Shown here piece after piece: positions 6,296 to 10,921 of a stretch of 10,921 nucleotides of DNA (within the stretch, counting starts at the first letter, position 1; each line of letters begins with the position of its first letter). The DNA is from Alphaproteobacteria bacterium. GTDB lineage: Bacteria; Pseudomonadota; Alphaproteobacteria; ATCC43930; CGMCC-115725. The position numbers were made by a program, and so were the translations under genes. The stretch lies in assembly GCA_030040495.1 (NCBI GenBank), contig JASHTP010000237.1:1-10921 (forward strand), in the 5' to 3' direction. Under the pieces are notes generated by a model. The model was not told the origin of the DNA. It worked only from the letters and a program-made list of their open reading frames with translations, and searched no databases.

Positions 6296-6664
6296 GTGGC
6301 AAGCGGCAGCATCGCGCGCCGGCGCGAAGAGACGGGCAAGACGTCAGCGCCGGCATCGACGGCGCGGCTCAGGCAGATCGAACGCGAGCTCGACCAGGAG
6401 CAGGCGCTGCAGATGGGGGCCGCCGGCCTCGGATTCATCGGCGCCATCCTCGGCGTCACCGTCAACCCCGCCTTCGCGCTGCTGCCGGCGATGGCGTTTG
6501 CCGCGCTCGGCCAATATGCCGTCCAGGGCTGGTGCCCGCCCATGTCGCTGCTCGCCCGGCTCGGGCTGCGCAGCAGCAAGGAGATCGACCGCGAGCGCTA
6601 CGCGCTGGCGGCGAGCGCCACCGAGCCGGCCATGCCGGCGCTCGACCGCGCCGGCGCCGACTAG
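6296..6664 (+). CDS. DUF2892 (YgaP transmembrane-like) small inner-membrane protein, GTG start
   Basis: A 122-residue protein. Residues 1-38 are a charged, Arg/Glu/Gln-rich cytoplasmic N-terminus longer than in minimal family members. Two adjacent hydrophobic helices follow (about 39-57 and 58-76, with the Asn-Pro turn at 57-58). The family hallmark comes next, GWCPPMSLLARLGLRS (78-93) with Cys80, then the EIDRERYALAA tail (97-107) that I recall from other DUF2892 proteins. The domain is the membrane anchor of rhodanese YgaP, but there is no rhodanese domain here and its role is unknown. The start is set by AAGGAGG at 6283-6289; there is no ATG in a plausible place. It stands alone, divergent from the CoA-transferase and convergent with metH. 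Base and codon use match its neighbours. Confidence 0.78.
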   Translation: MASGSIARRREETGKTSAPASTARLRQIERELDQEQALQMGAAGLGFIGAILGVTVNPAFALLPAMAFAALGQYAVQGWCPPMSLLARLGLRSSKEIDRERYALAASATEPAMPALDRAGAD

Positions 6665-6682
6665 CGTCGGGGAGCCGACTAC

Positions 6683-6712
6683 CCCATTGGCGTACCCCAA
6701 TGGGAAAAATTT
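6683..6712 (+). terminator. Candidate terminator of the DUF2892 gene
   Basis: CCCATTGG (6683-6690) pairs exactly with CCAATGGG (6697-6704) across a 6-nt loop, followed by AAAAATTT (6705-6712). It begins 18 bp after the stop codon. A smaller hairpin, GTCGG-GGAG-CCGAC (6666-6679), lies between. Only three Ts follow on the plus strand, so its strength is uncertain. Confidence 0.5.
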
Positions 6713-6737
6713 CGCGCTACCCCATTGACGTAGTCGC
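6705..6737 (-). terminator. Candidate terminator of metF-metH, sharing the A/T tract
   Basis: On the minus strand GCG-A-CTAC (6737 to 6730) can pair with GTAGCGC (6720 to 6714), a seven-pair stem with one bulged A and a 9-nt loop, followed one base later by AAATTTTT (6712 to 6705). The five terminal Ts suit an intrinsic terminator. It lies about 60 bp after the metH stop and uses the same A/T tract as the plus-strand hairpin. Confidence 0.5.
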
Positions 6738-6781
6738 CACGGACGCTCTCAGCCATCCTAGCCCAGCGCCCCTCAGCCGCC

Positions 6782-6798
6782 GAGGCTCCTGGAGCCTC
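6782..6798 (-). other. Compact hairpin directly after the metH stop codon
   Basis: GAGGCTCC (6782-6789) and GGAGCCTC (6791-6798) are exact reverse complements around a single base, so a 7-bp stem with a 3-nt loop can form. It abuts the TAG stop of metH (6799-6801). No T-tract follows on the minus strand, so it could be a 3'-end-protecting stem, a weak terminator, or chance. Confidence 0.5.
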
Positions 6799-9700
6799 CT
6801 AAACCGAGAAATACTTCGCCTGCGGGTGGGTCACGACGATCGCCGAGGTCGATTGCTCGGGGTCGAGCTGATCTTCGTCGGTGAGCGAGACGCCGATCTC
6901 CTCGGCGTTGAGCAGCGCCAGGATCTGGCGCTGGTCGGCGAGGTTGGGGCAGGCGGGATAGCCGAAGGAATAGCGGCTGCCGCGATAGCCCTGCTGCAGC
7001 AGCGCCTCGATGTCGCGCGCCTCCTCGGCGGCGAAACCGAGCTCGGCGCGGATGCGCTTGTGGATGTACTCGGCCATCGCCTCGGCCATCTCGACCGAGA
7101 AGCCGTGGAGATAGAGATAATCCTGGTAGCGGTTCTCGCCGAACCATTCGCGCGCCACCTCCGAGGCGCGCGGCCCCATGGTCACCACCTGGAGCCCGAT
7201 GACGTCGCGCTCATTGTCGGCGACGTCGCGGAAGAAGTCGGCGATGCAGAGCCCGCCCTCCTTGGCCTGGCGCGGGAAGGAAAAGCGCGCCGCCTCGCTC
7301 GTGCCGTCCTCGGCAAAAAGGATGACGTCGTTGCCCTCGGCCGCGCATTTCCAATAGCCGTAGGCCGCCTGCGGCACCAAAATATCCTGTTGTATCGCGG
7401 TGTCGAGGATGCGCTGCAGGATCGGCCGCAGCTCCTTGTGCGCCCAGAGCTTGAACTCGTCGAGCGTGCGCCCGTCCTTGCGGAAGCCCCAATGGAACTG
7501 ATAGAGCATGCGCTCGTTGAGATAGGGCACCAGCGCCTTCACCGGCACGCGCGCCACCGTCCGCGGCCCCCAGAAGGGCGGCACCGGCACCGGGACGCCG
7601 CGCGTCAGTGCCTCCCGGCGCAGCCGGATCTCCTCGACATCGACCGGCCTGAGCGGCCTGGCGTCGGCGGCGCGGCCCAGCTTCCGCTTCTCGTTGACGA
7701 CGCGGCCGCGATTTTTCGCCTGCACCTCGGCGAGGTGGGTGTCGAAGCGGCCGTTCACCACCTTGTCCATCAATGCCAACCCGTCGAAGGCGTCGCGCGC
7801 ATAGGCGACGCGGCCCGAGGCGTAGGCCTTGACGCAATCCTCCTCGACGTAGCGCCGGGTCAGCGCCGCGCCGCCGAGCATCACCGGCATGGAGAGGCCC
7901 TGGCGCGACATCTCCTCGAGATTCTCGCGCATCACCACCGTCGACTTGACCAGCAGTCCCGACATGCCGACGGCGTCGGCCTTGTGCTGCGCCGCCGCCT
8001 CGAGGATGGCGGCGAGCGGCTGCTTGATGCCGAGATTGACGACGCGGTAGCCGTTGTTGGTGAGGATGATGTCGACCAGGTTCTTGCCGATGTCGTGCAC
8101 GTCGCCCTTGACGGTGGCGAGCACGATGGTGCCCTTCTGCTGGCCGTCGACGCGCTCCATGTGCGGCTCGAGCCAGGCCACCGCCGTCTTCATCGTCTCG
8201 GCCGATTGCAGCACGAAGGGAAGCTGCATCTTGCCGGCGCCGAAGAGCTCCCCCACCACCTTCATGCCGTCGAGCAGGAAGGTGTTGATGATGTCGAGCG
8301 GCGGATGCTTCGCCAGGGCGAGCGCGAGGTCGTCTTCGAGGCCCTGGCGGTCGCCGTCGACGATGCGCTGCTTCAAGCGCTCCTCGACCGTTTCCGGCCG
8401 CGCCTTCTTCGCCGACTTCTCGGCGACGCGGTTCTCGAAGAGGGCGATGAAGGCCTGCAGCGGGTCGTAGCCCTCGCGCCTGCGGTCGAAGATCAGATCC
8501 TCGGCGACGCGCGCCTCCTCTTCGGGGATCTTGTGCAGCGGCATGATCTTGGAGACATGGACGATGGCGCCGGTGAGGCCGCGCTTAAGCGCCTGGTCGA
8601 GGAAGACCGAGTTGAGCACGTGGCGCGCCGCCGGCTTCAGGCCGAAGGAGATGTTGGAAAGGCCGAGGATGATCTGGCATTGCGGCAGCTCGCGGGCGAT
8701 GCGCTCGATCGCCTCGAGCGTCCATAAACCTAATTTTCGGTCGTCCTCGTTGCCGGTGCAGATGGTGAAGGTGAGCGGGTCGAACAGCAGGTCCGACGGC
8801 GCCAGGCCGAAGCGGCCGCAGGCAAAATCATGGAGCCGCTTCGCCACCTCGAGCTTGCGCGCCGCCTCCTTGGCCATGCCCTGCTCGTCGATGGTGAGGG
8901 CGATGACCGCGGCGCCGAAGCGGCGGGCGAGCTCGAGGCGCTTCGCCGCCGGCGCCTCGCCATCCTCGAAATTGATCGAGTTGAGGATCGGCTTGCCGCC
9001 ATAGAGCTTGAGCGCGGCCTCGAGCACCGGCAGCTCGGTCGAATCGAACACCAGCGGCGCGTTGACCGCGCCGCGCATGCGCAGCACCGCCTCGCTCATG
9101 TCGGCGACCTCGTCGCGGCCGACGAAGGCGGTGCAGAGATCGAGCGCGTGCGAGCCTTCCTTCACCTGCTCGCGCGCCATCTCGACGCAGCCGTCCCAAT
9201 CGCCCTTCTCCTGCAGCTGGCGGAACTGCTTGGAGCCGTTGGCGTTGCAGCGCTCGCCGATGGAGAGATAGGCGTTCTCCTGGCGCAGCGCGACCTGGCC
9301 GTAGAGCGAGGCGATGGACGGGACCCACAGCGCGCGGCGCGGCTTGGGGCGCGGGCGGAAGCCGTCGGGCGCCAGCCGGCGCAGCATGGTGTCGAGCGCG
9401 GCGATGTGCGGCACGTCGGTGCCGCAGCAGCCGCCGACCAGGTTGACGCCGTCCTCGGAGACGAAGCGCTCCTGCCATTGCGCGAGCTCGTTGGCGGTCA
9501 GGGGGTAATGGGTGTGGCCGTGCACCAGCTCGGGCAGGCCGGCATTGGGCTGCACCGAGATCAGGCCCGGCCAGCTCTCGCCCAGCCATTTGACGTGCTC
9601 GGCCATCTCCAGCGGGCCGGTGGCGCAGTTGAGGCCGAGCATCTTGACGCCGAGCGCCTCGACCACCGTCGCCGCCGCGGCGATGTCGGCGCCGACCAGC

Positions 9701-10293
9701 AAGGTGCCGGTGGTCTCGACCGTCACCTGGACGAAGATCGGAATCTCCTTGCCGGCTTCGGCGCGGGCGCGCTTGGCGCCGTTCACCGCCGCCTTGATCT
9801 GCAGCACGTCCTGGCAGGTCTCGATCAGGATGGCGTCGACGAGGCCTGCGACGAGGCCGCGGCACTGCACGGTGAGCGCCTCTTCGAGCGTCTGATAGTC
9901 GACATGGCCGAGCGAGGGCAGCCGCGTCCCCGGCCCGACCGAGCCGATGACGAAGCGCGCGCGGCCGTCGCCGGCGAGCGCGTCCACCGCCTCGCGCGCG
10001 ATCTCGGCGGAGCGGAGGTTAAGGTCGAACGCCTTGGCGGAGATGCCGAACTCGCCGAGCGTGATCGGCGAGGCGCCGAAGCTGTTGGTCTGCACCGCGT
10101 CGGCGCCGGCGCGCAGATAGCCCAGATGGATGTCGCGCACCAGGTCGGGCCGGCTCTCGCACAGGATGTCGGTGCAGTTCTCGTGGCCGAGATAGTCGCG
10201 CTCGACGTCGAGATGGCGCGCCTGCATCTGCGTCCCCATCGCGCCGTCGCAGAGCAGGACCCGGTCGGAAAGGCAATCGAGGATGTGCGGCAT
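6799..10293 (-). CDS. metH: Cobalamin-dependent methionine synthase, full length
   Basis: Transfers a methyl group from 5-methyltetrahydrofolate through methylcobalamin to homocysteine, giving methionine in the cytosol. All four modules are present in 1164 residues (E. coli 1227). Homocysteine domain, about 1-310: CDGAMGTQMQ near the start, zinc Cys223 (GLNCATGP), Cys289 and Cys290 (GGCCGT). Pterin domain, about 340-610: IGERCNANGSK at 345-355, LGLSNISFGL. Cobalamin domain, about 630-850: DVHDIG at 731-736 with the cobalt-ligand His733. Reactivation domain, about 870-1164: AdoMet motif RYSFGY (Arg1107, Gly1111, Tyr1112) followed by PACPN. The pterin-domain wording resembles the mycobacterial type more than the E. 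coli type, as I recall it. The start at 10293 is 2 bp after the metF stop; the frame is open further upstream only as an antisense-like shadow over metF. A cobalamin or AdoMet riboswitch, if present, would be upstream of metF outside the window. Confidence 0.97.
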   Translation of the reverse strand: MPHILDCLSDRVLLCDGAMGTQMQARHLDVERDYLGHENCTDILCESRPDLVRDIHLGYLRAGADAVQTNSFGASPITLGEFGISAKAFDLNLRSAEIAREAVDALAGDGRARFVIGSVGPGTRLPSLGHVDYQTLEEALTVQCRGLVAGLVDAILIETCQDVLQIKAAVNGAKRARAEAGKEIPIFVQVTVETTGTLLVGADIAAAATVVEALGVKMLGLNCATGPLEMAEHVKWLGESWPGLISVQPNAGLPELVHGHTHYPLTANELAQWQERFVSEDGVNLVGGCCGTDVPHIAALDTMLRRLAPDGFRPRPKPRRALWVPSIASLYGQVALRQENAYLSIGERCNANGSKQFRQLQEKGDWDGCVEMAREQVKEGSHALDLCTAFVGRDEVADMSEAVLRMRGAVNAPLVFDSTELPVLEAALKLYGGKPILNSINFEDGEAPAAKRLELARRFGAAVIALTIDEQGMAKEAARKLEVAKRLHDFACGRFGLAPSDLLFDPLTFTICTGNEDDRKLGLWTLEAIERIARELPQCQIILGLSNISFGLKPAARHVLNSVFLDQALKRGLTGAIVHVSKIMPLHKIPEEEARVAEDLIFDRRREGYDPLQAFIALFENRVAEKSAKKARPETVEERLKQRIVDGDRQGLEDDLALALAKHPPLDIINTFLLDGMKVVGELFGAGKMQLPFVLQSAETMKTAVAWLEPHMERVDGQQKGTIVLATVKGDVHDIGKNLVDIILTNNGYRVVNLGIKQPLAAILEAAAQHKADAVGMSGLLVKSTVVMRENLEEMSRQGLSMPVMLGGAALTRRYVEEDCVKAYASGRVAYARDAFDGLALMDKVVNGRFDTHLAEVQAKNRGRVVNEKRKLGRAADARPLRPVDVEEIRLRREALTRGVPVPVPPFWGPRTVARVPVKALVPYLNERMLYQFHWGFRKDGRTLDEFKLWAHKELRPILQRILDTAIQQDILVPQAAYGYWKCAAEGNDVILFAEDGTSEAARFSFPRQAKEGGLCIADFFRDVADNERDVIGLQVVTMGPRASEVAREWFGENRYQDYLYLHGFSVEMAEAMAEYIHKRIRAELGFAAEEARDIEALLQQGYRGSRYSFGYPACPNLADQRQILALLNAEEIGVSLTDEDQLDPEQSTSAIVVTHPQAKYFSV

Positions 10294-10295
10294 GG

Positions 10296-10921
10296 TCAGG
10301 CGCTCGCCACCGGCGCGGGACCGCGCACGCCGATCATGTGGCAGATGGCGACGATGAGGTCGGCGCGGTTCAAGGTATAGAAATGGAACTCGTCGATCCC
10401 CGCCGCCTGCAGCAGCCGGCATTGCTCGGCGGCGATCGAGGCGGCGACAAGGCGGCGCGTGTCGGGATCGTCGTCGAGCCCGTCGAACATCGGCGCCATC
10501 CAGGGCGGCAGCGAGGCGCCGCAGGAGGCGGCGAACTTCCGCACCTGGGCGAAGTTGGTCACCGGCAGGATGCCGGGCACGATCGGCACGGCGATGCCGG
10601 CGGCGGCGGCGCGGTCGACAAAGCGAAGGTAGACGTCGACATCGAAGAAGAACTGGGTGATGGCGCGCGTCGCGCCGGCGTCGATCTTGCGCTTGAGATT
10701 GTCGAGATCGGCGGGAGCGCTCGGCGCCTCGGGATGGGTCTCGGGATATGCGGCGACGCTGAGCTCGAAGGGGGCGACGCGGCAAAGCCCCGCGACCAGC
10801 TCCGCGGCATAGGCGTAGCCGCCCTGAAACGGCCGGTAGGCGCCCTCGCCCGCCGGCACGTCGCCGCGCAGCGCCACGAGATGGCGGATGCCGGCCTGCC
10901 AATAGCGCCGCGCGATCTCGT
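10296..10921 (-). CDS. metF: Methylenetetrahydrofolate reductase, N-terminus outside window
   Basis: FAD enzyme reducing 5,10-methylenetetrahydrofolate to 5-methyltetrahydrofolate, the methyl donor for the next gene. About 208 C-terminal residues are visible; roughly the first 100 lie beyond the right edge. Diagnostic blocks: GIRHLVALRGD (Asp at 10860-10862, matching catalytic Asp120 of the E. coli enzyme), FQGGYAYAAELV, ATRAITQFFFDVDVYLRFVDR, PIVPGILPVTNFAQVRKFA and the C-terminal EFHFYTLNRADLI. The gene ends in TGA at 10298-10296, and metH begins after two bases, so the pair is almost certainly one operon with metF first. Nothing abnormal is seen in the visible part. Confidence 0.95.
   Translation of the reverse strand, partial: EIARRYWQAGIRHLVALRGDVPAGEGAYRPFQGGYAYAAELVAGLCRVAPFELSVAAYPETHPEAPSAPADLDNLKRKIDAGATRAITQFFFDVDVYLRFVDRAAAAGIAVPIVPGILPVTNFAQVRKFAASCGASLPPWMAPMFDGLDDDPDTRRLVAASIAAEQCRLLQAAGIDEFHFYTLNRADLIVAICHMIGVRGPAPVASA

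Noticed and set aside
6532..8727. 731-codon open frame on the plus strand opposite metH
   Set aside because: It lies antisense to clearly conserved metH and reads as Arg/Ala/Leu/Asp/His-rich low-complexity protein with no recognisable domain. Long antisense frames are expected where third codon positions are almost all G or C.
8830..10380. 516-codon plus-strand open frame opposite the metH 5' half and the metF end
   Set aside because: Same composition artefact; it overlaps three conserved MetH domains and has no ribosome site or family resemblance.
10294..10902. N-terminal extension of metH over metF, giving 1367 residues
   Set aside because: Residues before MPHILDCLSDRVLLCDGAMG are Arg-rich shadow of the metF frame. 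MetF is clearly encoded in another frame there.

Overview
The window reads as ordinary chromosome of a high-GC alphaproteobacterium. The support is strong GC bias at third codon positions, a tight metF-metH pair of the kind common in Rhizobiales and related orders, and metabolic protein types (a family III CoA-transferase and an HMG-CoA-lyase-like protein) that are frequent in soil alphaproteobacteria. Genus cannot be read from the sequence. I see no phage, transposase, integrase, CRISPR, tRNA or rRNA. I did not find a clearly new multi-gene system.

Layout: (1) 1-702, minus, the N-terminal part of a soluble GGDEF (diguanylate cyclase) protein that runs off the left edge. (2) 836-2259, plus, a two-gene unit whose stop and start codons overlap: a hot-dog acyl-CoA thioesterase and a ten-helix BART/bile-acid-symporter-like membrane protein, ending at a strong hairpin (2280-2325). 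(3) 2354-6199, a probable carboxylic-acid catabolic locus: an MFS metabolite:H+ symporter (minus), a divergent HMG-CoA-lyase-family protein (plus), and a convergent CaiB/BaiF family III CoA-transferase (minus). The lyase and transferase are separated by a perfect 30-bp inverted repeat. (4) 6296-6664, plus, a small DUF2892 membrane protein with a GTG start. (5) 6799-10921, minus, metF (5' end off the right edge) followed 2 bp later by a full-length cobalamin-dependent methionine synthase, metH.

How the genes may work together: the MFS protein could import a branched or dicarboxylic acid, the CoA-transferase could activate it from succinyl-CoA, and the lyase could split the acyl-CoA to acetyl-CoA plus a keto acid. 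This is inference from protein families and proximity; the three genes are not one transcript. metF supplies 5-methyltetrahydrofolate, which metH uses to methylate homocysteine. The thioesterase and BART protein are probably translationally coupled.

Items most worth a second look: active-site substitutions in the lyase-family protein (the metal/catalytic Asp is Glu, and a nearby conserved Glu is Gln), the 30-bp inverted repeat, the stacked CCCATTGG repeats that may form a two-way terminator at 6676-6737, and the mycobacterial-looking pterin domain of MetH. Most other long open frames are GC-driven antisense shadows, including frames of several hundred codons opposite metH and the CoA-transferase.
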